Origin: Clostridia bacterium
GTDB lineage: Bacteria; Bacillota; Clostridia; Oscillospirales; Acutalibacteraceae
Reading direction: 5' to 3'
Assembly (NCBI GenBank): GCA_017543285.1
Contig: JAFYGK010000022.1
Coordinates: forward strand, 30,786 to 94,785
Length of the DNA: 64,000 nt
The translations under genes and the position numbers were made by a program. Below, piece after piece: positions 1 to 11,093 of the stretch. How positions within the stretch are numbered: the first letter of the stretch is position 1; every line of letters starts with the position of its first letter. Below the pieces are notes generated by a model. The model saw nothing but the letters and a program-made list of their open reading frames with translations, searched no databases and was not told the origin of the DNA.

Positions 1-495
1 TATGAACGCCGCTGCCGCTGCCAGCAGGCCGAGCCTTATCGCCATGCGCCCTTTCGAGCTTTCCTGCTCCCTTGCCTCGTTAAGCTGATTTAAAAACAAT
101 TCGCCATAGTATTTACAGCATTTTATGTCGCTCTCCGCATCGCTTCTGCCTATGGTGCCGCTAAATTCCGCGAGAGCATTTATCTCCTCACCGGTCAGCG
201 AGCTTTCGCAATGATCGCAGCATTCGCGCATGGCAGCCGGAAAGGGATGTCCGTTGCTTACCATATCCGCGCAGCATGAAATTACCGGACAATCATCCTC
301 CCTGTTGATCCGGACGAAGTCCAGGATTATTTCCGACGTCGGTTCCGCGCAGTATCTTATCTGCGATTCAAAGAAATCCAGCAGCTTTTTTACCTGCGTC
401 AGCTCTTTGCTCCTGCATTTATATGTGTTCATTCTCTTGATTGAAACTCCAACGCAGCAGAGCATGACGAGTATTATTCCGCAAAGCTTTATCAT
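1..495 (-). CDS. spoIIIAB: Stage III sporulation protein SpoIIIAB (partial, C-terminus beyond window)
   Basis: Reading leftward from an ATG at 495, the frame stays open for 165 codons to the window edge. The family is about 170 residues, so only a few C-terminal residues are missing. An N-terminal hydrophobic segment (MIKLCGIILVMLCCVGVSI) is followed by a charged helical region, and a second hydrophobic stretch (GLLAAAAAF) lies at the edge. This matches the SpoIIIAB plan. Its ATGA overlaps the stop of spoIIIAA by four bases, showing translational coupling. SpoIIIAB belongs to the SpoIIIA-SpoIIQ channel complex in the mother-cell membrane that surrounds the forespore. The rest of the spoIIIA operon presumably continues left of the window. 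Confidence 0.88.
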   Translation of the reverse strand, partial: MIKLCGIILVMLCCVGVSIKRMNTYKCRSKELTQVKKLLDFFESQIRYCAEPTSEIILDFVRINREDDCPVISCCADMVSNGHPFPAAMRECCDHCESSLTGEEINALAEFSGTIGRSDAESDIKCCKYYGELFLNQLNEAREQESSKGRMAIRLGLLAAAAAFI

Positions 496-1445
496 ATTAT
501 CCCACCGACGTCGTCAACGCTGTATATCGCAGCCGTTTCGCCGGGAGTCGCCCTCGATTTGAGCAGCACTATCCTTTTGAAAACGCCCGTCCCGATCAGC
601 CGCCGCACTACAGGACGGATTTTTAACTCCCTCAGACTGCCCGCATGCGCTGTCACAATAAACTTAGCGCCCGAATTCATGCCCTGCTCAATTGCCGAAA
701 CCTCCTCTGCGGAGCAAATCTCATCGCACACCACAATCTCTGAAGAAAGGCTCCGCACTGCGTGTTCGATGCCGATGTGTTTGGGGTATCCGGACAGAAT
801 ATCGCAGCTTATTCCCATATCGAATCCCGGTTCCGCATTCGCGCAGGACGCTATCTCGCAGCGCTCGTCGACAACGCCGGTCCTGACATATCTCCCTAAA
901 GCTCCCGAACAAAGCTGCCGTACCGCGTCTCGCAGGATCGTTGTTTTTCCGCAGCCGGGAGGACCTGCAAGAATGAGTGAATCAAAATCGCTCCGCAGCA
1001 GTCCTATAAGCCCGTCCGCGCAGCCGTAAACCTGCTTTGCTATTCTCAGATTAATCGAGGATATTTCTCTTATCGTCCTGATGCCGCCGTTCTCTGTAAC
1101 CGCTGTTCCGCATATGCCCGCCCTGTGTCCGCTTTTCAGGGTAATATAGCCCTCTTTGATCTCATTCTGGAAGCTGAACACCGAATAATCGCACAGCATG
1201 GAAAAAACCGACTGCAGCTCACGGCCGGACAGGGTCAGACAATCCTCCGGAGGGATCCTTCCCGTTTTGCCGCCGCTGTCCGGAAAATACGCCCGGTCCC
1301 TGCATAATATCATTACGGGACGCCCGGCGTATAATCTTATTTCCTGCGCGTCGTCCGCTATCGCTTCATCGACAAGCCTTAGCGGTCTCAGCATGTCGGT
1401 TTTTAAGCAGTCGATCAGCGAAAGATACCCGCCGTTTGTTTTCAT
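492..1445 (-). CDS. spoIIIAA: Stage III sporulation protein AA, ATPase
   Basis: This 317-residue protein is the AAA/secretion-type ATPase of the SpoIIIA complex. A Walker A motif (GPPGCGKTT) lies near the middle, followed by acidic Walker B-like strands (VVDERCE and IVVCDEI). The frame opens further upstream at 1490, but I chose ATG 1445. It has a GGAGGA ribosome binding site eight bases before it, and a SigE-like promoter lies between 1474 and 1504, which would exclude the longer start from the transcript. It is the first gene of the operon and overlaps spoIIIAB. In the family it is thought to power assembly or transport through the mother cell-forespore channel. Confidence 0.92.
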   Translation of the reverse strand: MKTNGGYLSLIDCLKTDMLRPLRLVDEAIADDAQEIRLYAGRPVMILCRDRAYFPDSGGKTGRIPPEDCLTLSGRELQSVFSMLCDYSVFSFQNEIKEGYITLKSGHRAGICGTAVTENGGIRTIREISSINLRIAKQVYGCADGLIGLLRSDFDSLILAGPPGCGKTTILRDAVRQLCSGALGRYVRTGVVDERCEIASCANAEPGFDMGISCDILSGYPKHIGIEHAVRSLSSEIVVCDEICSAEEVSAIEQGMNSGAKFIVTAHAGSLRELKIRPVVRRLIGTGVFKRIVLLKSRATPGETAAIYSVDDVGGII

Positions 1446-1473
1446 GGTCTTGTCCTCCGTTTTGCGTTCGCTA

Positions 1474-1504
1474 ATTACTATGCCTTGCATCGGGCGGATA
1501 TTCC
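1474..1504 (-). promoter_or_regulatory. Candidate SigE-type promoter for spoIIIAA
   Basis: Read leftward, a GGAATATCC element is followed after 13 bases by CATAGTAAT. This resembles the SigE pattern (ATATT-like -35 and CATAnnnT-like -10). The predicted start is about 22 bases before the spoIIIAA ATG. The spoIIIA operon is SigE-controlled in model spore formers. The match is by eye only. Confidence 0.4.
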
Positions 1505-1592
1505 CCCCTCGCGCCGAAGCAAGCCGGAATAGATTTTGACCCGGCGCAATATATATGCATAAAAGTAAAACCGAAGGGAATGAAACGAAAAC

Positions 1593-4611
<3,019 letters not shown>

Positions 4612-4641
4612 CGCTTAAATCCGAAAACGGGGAATAGCAAA

Positions 4642-5880
4642 ATGAAAAAGTCAAAAAGAACAGATCTTATAGCGTGGATACTGACCGTTGTCCTCTCGAT
4701 TGTTTTTGTCGTCGCCGGCAACCGTATCGCCGGACGGGATATGAATATTTTCCAGAATTTCAGCATAATCAGCGTCAAGGCAAGGGTCGTAGACGTTGCG
4801 GACAGGACCGACGACATATATACGATAAACGGCGAAAACTATACGGAGAGCACGCTCATCACCTTCACGGCGGAAATTCTCAACGGAGACATGAAGGGAC
4901 AGACGGTTGACGCCGTTCAGCAGATAGATCACGACGTTGATATCGGGACCGCTGACGTTAAGAAGGGCGACAGGATCGTTCTCTACCGGGGCGACACGCT
5001 CGTTGACGGAATTGAGTGGTCTTTCGGAGAATTTGTCAGGATAGACAAGATTATTATTATGGTCGCGGTTTTTTTCCTGCTGCTCATTGTCTTCGGCGGA
5101 AAAAAAGGGGTCAACACTATTATTTCTCTTATTTTCACCTGCCTTGCCGTTTTTCTGGTATTTGTCCCGTCGGTGCTCAGCGGATACAATATCTATGTCT
5201 CAACCGTGATAATATGCGTTTTTACCATAATAATGACACTGATCCTCACAAACGGTGTAAACCGCAAAACAGCCTCCACGATCTTAGGCTGTACCTTCGG
5301 CGTACTGACCGCCGCCGGACTGTTTTTGCTGTGCGATATGGCGCTCAGGCTGACAGGCTTTATCAGTGAAAGCTCCATGTACCTGCTCATGCTCAAACCG
5401 GACAACCCCATCAGCCTGAAGGCTGTTATTTTCGGCGGCGTCGTGATCGGCGCAATGGGCGCCGTTATGGACGTAGCGATGGATATTTCCTCTTCGCTGT
5501 ATGAGGTGAAACGGCACGCGCCCGGCATTTCCTTCGGAGAGCTTGTGAAAAGCGGCATAAGGATAGGACGCGACATCATGGGCACCATGGCAAACACCCT
5601 TGTGCTGGCCTATATCGGCAGCTCGCTGACCACCGTTTTGCTGCTTATCACCTACGCGACCTCGGTAACCGAGCTTTTCAACCGGGAGGAGATCATAACC
5701 GAGTTCACTCAGGCGATAATCGGCAGCACCGCCATTTTGCTCACGGTGCCTCTTACGGCAATAGTGTGCGGTTTGCTTTACGGCCGGCTGAAGGCGAAGG
5801 ATTTCATGCCTGACAAGGAAGAGGATGAAGAGATCGAGATTCCCGAGCCGCTGATCCCTATGGACAGATTTATAAAATAG
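4642..5880 (+). CDS. YibE/F family membrane protein
   Basis: A 412-residue integral membrane protein. Residues about 10-28 form a first membrane segment. An extracytoplasmic beta-rich domain follows (about 30-130, with YRGD near its end), then seven or so hydrophobic segments (about 135-390) and a short acidic cytoplasmic tail. The pattern, including the GVVIGAMGAVMDVAMDISSS segment, is that of the YibE/F family, whose members are predicted transporters or permeases of unknown substrate. It starts 30 bases after ligA and ends at a bidirectional terminator, so it may be read through from ligA. No function beyond the family name can be given. Confidence 0.85.
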   Translation: MKKSKRTDLIAWILTVVLSIVFVVAGNRIAGRDMNIFQNFSIISVKARVVDVADRTDDIYTINGENYTESTLITFTAEILNGDMKGQTVDAVQQIDHDVDIGTADVKKGDRIVLYRGDTLVDGIEWSFGEFVRIDKIIIMVAVFFLLLIVFGGKKGVNTIISLIFTCLAVFLVFVPSVLSGYNIYVSTVIICVFTIIMTLILTNGVNRKTASTILGCTFGVLTAAGLFLLCDMALRLTGFISESSMYLLMLKPDNPISLKAVIFGGVVIGAMGAVMDVAMDISSSLYEVKRHAPGISFGELVKSGIRIGRDIMGTMANTLVLAYIGSSLTTVLLLITYATSVTELFNREEIITEFTQAIIGSTAILLTVPLTAIVCGLLYGRLKAKDFMPDKEEDEEIEIPEPLIPMDRFIK

Positions 5881-5894
5881 CGTTTACCGGCGCC

Positions 5895-5935
5895 AAAAAA
5901 GGCTGAGAGAACAATTTCTCTCAGCCTTTTTATCG
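5895..5935. terminator. Bidirectional terminator between convergent genes
   Basis: A 10-base-pair stem (5901-5910 with 5917-5926) is flanked by an A-run on the left and a T-run on the right. It can stop both the YibE/F transcript and the leftward amidohydrolase transcript. Confidence 0.85.
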
Positions 5936-5944
5936 GCTTTGCTG

Positions 5945-6730
5945 TTACAGTTTCAGTATTGTCCTGGCGTTTGAGTAAAAGATCTTTTCCAGCCAGTCGT
6001 CGCTCAGACCCATGGTCTGAAGGTTATTGACCTCATCCACACTGCTCCACATGGGGAAATCGGTGCCGAAAACAAGCCTGTCCGGACCGTATTTCAGGAT
6101 CAGCCGCTTCATTCTGTCCGCGCCGATAAAACCGAACGTGCTTGAAGTATCCATATAGCAGCTGCACCGCATCATATAAGGAACCGCTTCGTCCCAGATT
6201 CCCCAGCCGCCAAAATGAGCGGCGATAACCGTCAGGTCGGGAAACTGCTTAAGTATATTCAGAACGCGCTCCGGATGAGAATAGGTGTATCGGAAATCGC
6301 CCGTATGAAACAGGATGGGCATTCTGCCCTCACAGGCCTCATAGATAGGCAGGGCGCATTTGTCGTCAATGTTGAATTTCTGGAAATCGGGATGCAGCTT
6401 TACCCCGCGGAGACCCAGTGAAATCATTCTGTCAACCTCGGCGGGGATATCCTCCACGTCGGGATGGAGCGTACCGAATCCGACAAACCTTTCCTCCTGC
6501 CTGCACTGCGAGGAGATAAAATCATTAATACTGTGCACCTGCGCGGCGGTTGTGGCAACCGACTGAACGAGATATTTGCCGATTCCGGCTTTTTCTCCGG
6601 TTTCAACCAGAGTGTCGGTGGTTCCGACCTTGCACATGCCCACATTGTAAAACTCGCCTATGCTCTTTGTCGCCTTCATCGCGATTTTTTCAGGATAAAT
6701 GTGATTGTGGAAATCAATTATCATACTCAA
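5945..6730 (-). CDS. Amidohydrolase-family metal-dependent hydrolase
   Basis: A 261-residue TIM-barrel protein of the amidohydrolase-2 type. Metal-binding motifs are visible in order: DFHNH at the N-terminus, KLHPDF and FHTGDF in the middle, AAHFGG, and FGTDFPM near the C-terminus. Family members hydrolyse or decarboxylate small cyclic or aromatic substrates; the substrate here is unknown. The start may be TTG 6730 (10 bases after GGAG) or ATG 6724 (16 bases after it); I keep the TTG. It has its own promoter and ends at the shared terminator, so it is monocistronic. Confidence 0.82.
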   Translation of the reverse strand: MSMIIDFHNHIYPEKIAMKATKSIGEFYNVGMCKVGTTDTLVETGEKAGIGKYLVQSVATTAAQVHSINDFISSQCRQEERFVGFGTLHPDVEDIPAEVDRMISLGLRGVKLHPDFQKFNIDDKCALPIYEACEGRMPILFHTGDFRYTYSHPERVLNILKQFPDLTVIAAHFGGWGIWDEAVPYMMRCSCYMDTSSTFGFIGADRMKRLILKYGPDRLVFGTDFPMWSSVDEVNNLQTMGLSDDWLEKIFYSNARTILKL

Positions 6731-6810
6731 ATAGACCCATCTCCATGAATAAAATATCGTTATAACGGCCGGTTTACCGTATAATTAATCTCTGAACCCT
6801 TTAATACAAC

Positions 6811-6838
6811 ATTATATACAAAATATCCGATTTGTCAA
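6811..6838 (-). promoter_or_regulatory. SigA-type promoter for the amidohydrolase gene
   Basis: Leftward TTGACA (6833-6838), a 16-base spacer and TATAAT (6811-6816). Both hexamers are perfect. The predicted start is about 75 bases upstream of the coding region. Confidence 0.8.
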
Positions 6839-7022
6839 AAAATTATCTAACCCGCGATATTACAAATATTTAATATTTGATTTATTCTTCTGATATATTT
6901 TATGTGTACAATTGTCAAAAGAAACGGAAGATAGTCCGGTATCGGCGGCTTTTGAGCGGCGTTTGTTATTAATAAGTTTACAATTTAGAAAAAAACCTGT
7001 CAAGCATATTCCGCCTGCCGTG

Positions 7023-7052
7023 TTATCATTATTTAAGTAAAGATGCTATTAT
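7023..7052 (+). promoter_or_regulatory. Possible extended -10 promoter for the 7108 lipoprotein
   Basis: TTATCA, an 18-base spacer and TATTAT preceded by TGC (an extended -10). The -35 match is weak. The remainder of the AT-rich 6750-7100 gap shows no gene. Confidence 0.4.
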
Positions 7053-7107
7053 CCCGAAGCGTCACTTTTTTAAAAAATATTATTTGTTTCTATCGGAGGA
7101 AAGACTT

Positions 7108-8061
7108 ATGTCAGGTAAAAGAATTATTGCTGTTATTTGTGCCGTTATCATGCTTGCATCCGTGATGGTTTCCTGCAAGAAAAATGAAAATGTGGATCTC
7201 ACCGGCGGAAACGGTGTGAATATTACCGATGCCAACGGCTCCGGCGGCGATGCCAACAACGGCGGCGATGCTGCCAACAACGGTTCCGACGCAAACGGCT
7301 CCGACTCAAACGGCGGCGGCACGGCAAACAACGGTACAGTGCCTTCAAACAAAACTGTTCCCGTCATCATCGACGCAGAGCCCGATTACAGCAGCGTCAA
7401 GGTTGTTAATGCCAATTCCGTAAGAAGCAACGCCTACATTACGACATCGTATTTCTCCGCAGACGAAACTTATTTCTATTATGTCGATAACGACAGCGAG
7501 AATATCTTCAAGGTAAAGATCGACGGCTCTGACACCCCCGTAAAACTGACCGACGCCAAGGTTTCCACCGTCGATGTAGCTGCCGACAACAAGCTGGTCT
7601 ACACCATCAACATGGAGGCCGGAATGGATTCCAACTCCTTCACAATGGACAAAAACGGCAATAACGTTGTCGACAACCATGAGCTGCTCCTTGACTATTT
7701 CGGTCCTACCACCTATACAAAGAACGGTAAAATCTATGAAAACCTCGGCATAAACGAGGGCTTTGACAAGAACGGCGTTTATGTACGCAATGAAAACCAG
7801 CTGGAAACAGAGGCGACCCTGCTCGTCGAGGGTTATGTCGAATCCTTCTGCCTCGTTGACAACTACATCGTAATGTGCCTCAATTCCAGCGATGGCTACG
7901 CAGTTTACCGCACCGATCTCAACGGTCAGAACATGGTGAAGCTGTTTGAAGCTCAGGCGTACAGAATTACAGTAGTAGGCAACATGATTTATTTCATCAA
8001 CCTTACCGACGACGGATATGTCCACCAGATCAGCGTTGATGACGTAAAAAAGGCTCAGTAA
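7108..8061 (+). CDS. Lipoprotein with low-complexity linker and propeller-like repeats
   Basis: A 317-residue predicted lipoprotein. The signal peptide ends in the lipobox VMVSC (Cys about residue 23). It is followed by a Gly/Asn/Asp/Ser linker (about 30-85) typical of surface-tethered proteins. The rest contains repeats of the YYVDND..NIFKVKIDGSD..KLTD type, resembling the DUF5050-like beta-propeller repeats common in clostridial surface proteins. ATG 7108 is preferred over 7084 because GGAGGA lies seven bases before it. The gene stands alone between its own promoter region and a strong terminator. The function is unknown; a sensor or scaffold outside the membrane is a guess. Confidence 0.75.
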   Translation: MSGKRIIAVICAVIMLASVMVSCKKNENVDLTGGNGVNITDANGSGGDANNGGDAANNGSDANGSDSNGGGTANNGTVPSNKTVPVIIDAEPDYSSVKVVNANSVRSNAYITTSYFSADETYFYYVDNDSENIFKVKIDGSDTPVKLTDAKVSTVDVAADNKLVYTINMEAGMDSNSFTMDKNGNNVVDNHELLLDYFGPTTYTKNGKIYENLGINEGFDKNGVYVRNENQLETEATLLVEGYVESFCLVDNYIVMCLNSSDGYAVYRTDLNGQNMVKLFEAQAYRITVVGNMIYFINLTDDGYVHQISVDDVKKAQ

Positions 8062-8079
8062 ATAAGCAGTGATCAACCG

Positions 8080-8109
8080 GCGCTTCCCGAAAGGGAAGCG
8101 CTTTTTTAT
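8080..8109 (+). terminator. Terminator after the 7108 lipoprotein
   Basis: A 9-base-pair stem (8080-8088 with 8093-8101) with a GAAA tetraloop, followed by TTTTTT. Confidence 0.9.
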
Positions 8110-8304
8110 TGCGGCGGCAGCGTTTTTGCGGTTTTTGCTCTGACGCGCTGCGCTGCAAAAGATGTCCTCTCACGGCCGTCCGGCGGCAGACTCCTGCGGC
8201 GCGGCCGACGCGTGCTGCTGCTTTTTATGTATTATTGCGCCGGTGTTTTACCGATGCGCATTCCAAAAACCGTTTGCGTTATTATTTGTAAGTCGTCGTT
8301 GCTG
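8110..8304. other. GC-rich intergenic segment without a supported gene
   Basis: This stretch lies between two terminators of convergent genes. Short open frames exist on the plus strand but have no ribosome binding site or recognisable product. I see nothing functional in it. Confidence 0.5.
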
Positions 8305-8344
8305 TAAAAAGCAAAAAATGCAGCGTACAAAAAGCACGCTGCAT
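8305..8344 (-). terminator. Terminator of the DacF-like gene
   Basis: Leftward stem of 9 base pairs (8336-8344 with 8318-8326) followed by TTTTTTGCTTTTT. Confidence 0.85.
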
Positions 8345-8366
8345 AAATAACGTCCGGCTCGGATTA

Positions 8367-9734
8367 TTATTTTTTATTTCTGCGGTTTTGCTCCTCCTGC
8401 TCACGGCGGAGCTTATTCCTCGAAGTTCTGATAAAGTTTGAGATTATGGCGATCGTGATATAGATAACTATCAGTCCCGCAATAACAATTGCCGCTATCT
8501 TGAACCATGTCTGGCTGACTATGCCTCTTATTACCTCGAGAACATAAATATACTCGCTCTTGTTGAGTGACTGGCCCGCAAGCAGGCTGACCTCGCCGAG
8601 CGTCCTGTCCCTGTATTTCACCGTCAGAGTACCGAGAACCTGTCCCTTTTTGACCGGAGCCGTCAGCGATTCCGGCAGATCGAACACATACTCAAGGTCA
8701 CCCGACTGATTGATCTCGTTGGTGTTTATGTTTTTCGGCACGATCGCGGTAATGGAGGCTTCCGGTACGGCCTGTACCTTGTTGGCGTCGAGAGAATATT
8801 TAACCTCAACCTCGGTTATCGGAACGGTCTCGCTCAGGATCTGCTTTATTCTGAAGTTGTCAAACGCCCATGTATAAAGGTTCTTTGCGTCCAGAAAGGC
8901 CGAATTGTCTTCTAATCTTTCGCCGTTTTCATCCTTGATCGGGCCGTTCATTGTTATCAGCATATAGTTGTAACCGCTTCTGGTCGCCGTAGAAGCAAAA
9001 TTCCTGCCCTTTGAGGGAGAGTATCCGTATTTAATGCCTCTGACCGGACTGTAGGAATAATCCGTGCTCTTGAGCATCATGGATATATTGGTCTTGATCT
9101 TTCTCTCCTTCTGATTGTCGGCGGCTGGTATTTCATAGCTTGTCTGACAGCTTATATCATAAAAATTCGGCAGGGTTCTCGCGTATTCGATTATCTTTCG
9201 CATGTCGCTGCATGTGGTAAACTGTCCCTCATCGTCGACGCCGTGAACGTCTGTAAAATTGGTGTCGGTGCAGCCCAGCCTCTTTGCGAAATCATTCATC
9301 TTTTCCACAAAGGCCTCTTCACTCGAGGCAATATGCTCGGCAATAACTATGCAGCAGTCATTTGCAGAGGAAATTAGTATCGACGAAAGCATATCCCTCA
9401 TGGTGAACCTTTCTCCCTCTTCGATACCCGAGCCGTAGCCGCCTAAACTCGCGCTTGTGACGGCATTTTTGGATACGGTGAGCACGGTCATGTCAATATC
9501 GTCGGTCTCCTCTATGGCAATAGCTGCTGTGACGATTTTATTGAATGCAATGGTCGGCTGCTTTTTGTCGATATTTTTTTCATACATTACGGTGTCCGTA
9601 TCGGTATTGATAAGAAGAGCGGATTCGGACATCACATCAAAATCCGTCTCCTTTTCGGCCGCAATGACCGGGAGGCAGACAGAGCACAGGAATAATATTG
9701 CCGCAATAGCGCAAATGGTTTTCTTTATCATCAT
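8367..9734 (-). CDS. DacF-like D-alanyl-D-alanine carboxypeptidase homologue with lost active site
   Basis: A 455-residue protein with the layout of peptidase family S11 (penicillin-binding protein 5/DacF type): signal peptide (1-25), catalytic-type domain (about 32-290), a C-terminal beta domain and a membrane anchor (about 415-437). The family normally carries S-x-x-K, S-x-N and K-T-G. Here the first motif reads AFNK, with Ala63 where the acylated Ser should be; the second, SAN (123-125), is intact; the third reads KYG (235-237). As read, it cannot form the acyl-enzyme and is probably a pseudoenzyme, perhaps binding peptidoglycan or a partner. ATG 9731 is an equally possible start (GGAG six bases before it). 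Confidence 0.85.
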   Translation of the reverse strand: MMIKKTICAIAAILFLCSVCLPVIAAEKETDFDVMSESALLINTDTDTVMYEKNIDKKQPTIAFNKIVTAAIAIEETDDIDMTVLTVSKNAVTSASLGGYGSGIEEGERFTMRDMLSSILISSANDCCIVIAEHIASSEEAFVEKMNDFAKRLGCTDTNFTDVHGVDDEGQFTTCSDMRKIIEYARTLPNFYDISCQTSYEIPAADNQKERKIKTNISMMLKSTDYSYSPVRGIKYGYSPSKGRNFASTATRSGYNYMLITMNGPIKDENGERLEDNSAFLDAKNLYTWAFDNFRIKQILSETVPITEVEVKYSLDANKVQAVPEASITAIVPKNINTNEINQSGDLEYVFDLPESLTAPVKKGQVLGTLTVKYRDRTLGEVSLLAGQSLNKSEYIYVLEVIRGIVSQTWFKIAAIVIAGLIVIYITIAIISNFIRTSRNKLRREQEEQNRRNKK

Positions 9735-9931
9735 ATTCTCCGAATTATCTGGTTTTTCGTCCGGTCGCTTTCCGGACGCAGCTTTTTATGCTATACTATA
9801 GGATAGAGGACAGAGCTGTTACCGATATTATTATACCAGTATTTCGCTCGTTTGAGAAGACCCGCGTAAAACATCACAAAATCTTCAGCTTTCCGTTCCG
9901 GAAGTATTGATCAGCCCAAGGAGCCGCAGCC

Positions 9932-11080
9932 ATGATCAAATTATTGCACACATCCGACTGGCATCTGGGAAAAATAATATACGGACGTTCGCTGCTCGAC
10001 GATCAGAGGCGTTTTATTTTCGATTTCTTTTTGCCGCTCGTCGCCGAGGAAAAGCCTGACGCCGTAATAATAGCCGGCGACATATACGACAAAAAAATAG
10101 CGCCTCCCGACGCTATCAGGCTTTTTGACGACGCGCTGACAGCTCTCTGTCTGGATTGCAAAACCCGTGTTTTTATCATTTCCGGCAATCACGACTCTGG
10201 AGACCGCATGGCAATAGGAGGCGCTCTTTTGTCGAAAATTGGCCTGCACATTTCGCTCAGGCTTCAGCCGCCCGAACCGGTCACTGTTGAAAAGGACGGA
10301 AAAATGGCAGACATATGGCCGATACCATATTTCGAGCCTATTGATATGAGAGAAATGCTCTGCAGCGAAAATATAAAGAGCTTTGAGGACGGATACCGGG
10401 AATACATAAATCTTATAGAGAAGAAAATGGACAGGCGCCGGGTCAATATAGCTGTGGCACACTGCTTTGTCAAAGGCTCCTGCGTTTGCGAAAGCGAATC
10501 GCCGTCGTATATCGGCGGCGCCGGCGAAATACCCCGCGAGCTGTTTTCCGCCTTTGACTATACGGCGCTCGGGCATCTTCATTCGCCCCAGGGCGCCGAC
10601 AACGTCTTTTACTCCGGCTCACCGCTGAAATACTCCTTTGACGAGCAGCACCAGACCAAGGCGATCCTTGCAATAGAGATAGACGACGAAGTCAGCATCC
10701 GCCGCATTGAGGTAAAACAGCCGCACGATATGAGGGTGCTTTCGGGTAAATTTAACGACCTCCTTGAGCTGCTGAAAAAATGCGAGGATAAAAGCGACTA
10801 TCTGTTTGTTTCCCTTACCGACGAGGCGCCGGTTTTTGAGCCTATGGCGCGCCTGCGCGAATATTATCCCAATCTGCTGCACATAGACAACCGCTGGATA
10901 AATACAAAATCGGCCGCAGGCGACGATGATTTCAGGCTCCGCATGAGGCAAAGCCGTGTCAGCGATGAAACGGTCTTTTCGGAGTTTCTGCGTCAGATAT
11001 GCTCGGTCGAACCGACCGAAGAGGATCTTGAGCTTTTCGCCGAGCTGCTAAAGGACAGCGGCGAGGCCGACCGGATTTAA
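9932..11080 (+). CDS. sbcD: Exonuclease SbcCD subunit D
   Basis: A 382-residue Mre11-type nuclease. Phosphoesterase motifs are visible in order: DWHLGK at the N-terminus, GDIYD, SGNHDS, AVAHC and ALGHLH. The C-terminal capping region follows. With SbcC it forms the complex that cleaves hairpins and blocked DNA ends. AAGGAG lies eight bases before the ATG. SbcC starts 13 bases after its stop, so the two genes form an operon. Confidence 0.95.
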   Translation: MIKLLHTSDWHLGKIIYGRSLLDDQRRFIFDFFLPLVAEEKPDAVIIAGDIYDKKIAPPDAIRLFDDALTALCLDCKTRVFIISGNHDSGDRMAIGGALLSKIGLHISLRLQPPEPVTVEKDGKMADIWPIPYFEPIDMREMLCSENIKSFEDGYREYINLIEKKMDRRRVNIAVAHCFVKGSCVCESESPSYIGGAGEIPRELFSAFDYTALGHLHSPQGADNVFYSGSPLKYSFDEQHQTKAILAIEIDDEVSIRRIEVKQPHDMRVLSGKFNDLLELLKKCEDKSDYLFVSLTDEAPVFEPMARLREYYPNLLHIDNRWINTKSAAGDDDFRLRMRQSRVSDETVFSEFLRQICSVEPTEEDLELFAELLKDSGEADRI

Positions 11081-11093
11081 CGGGGGAAGGCAA

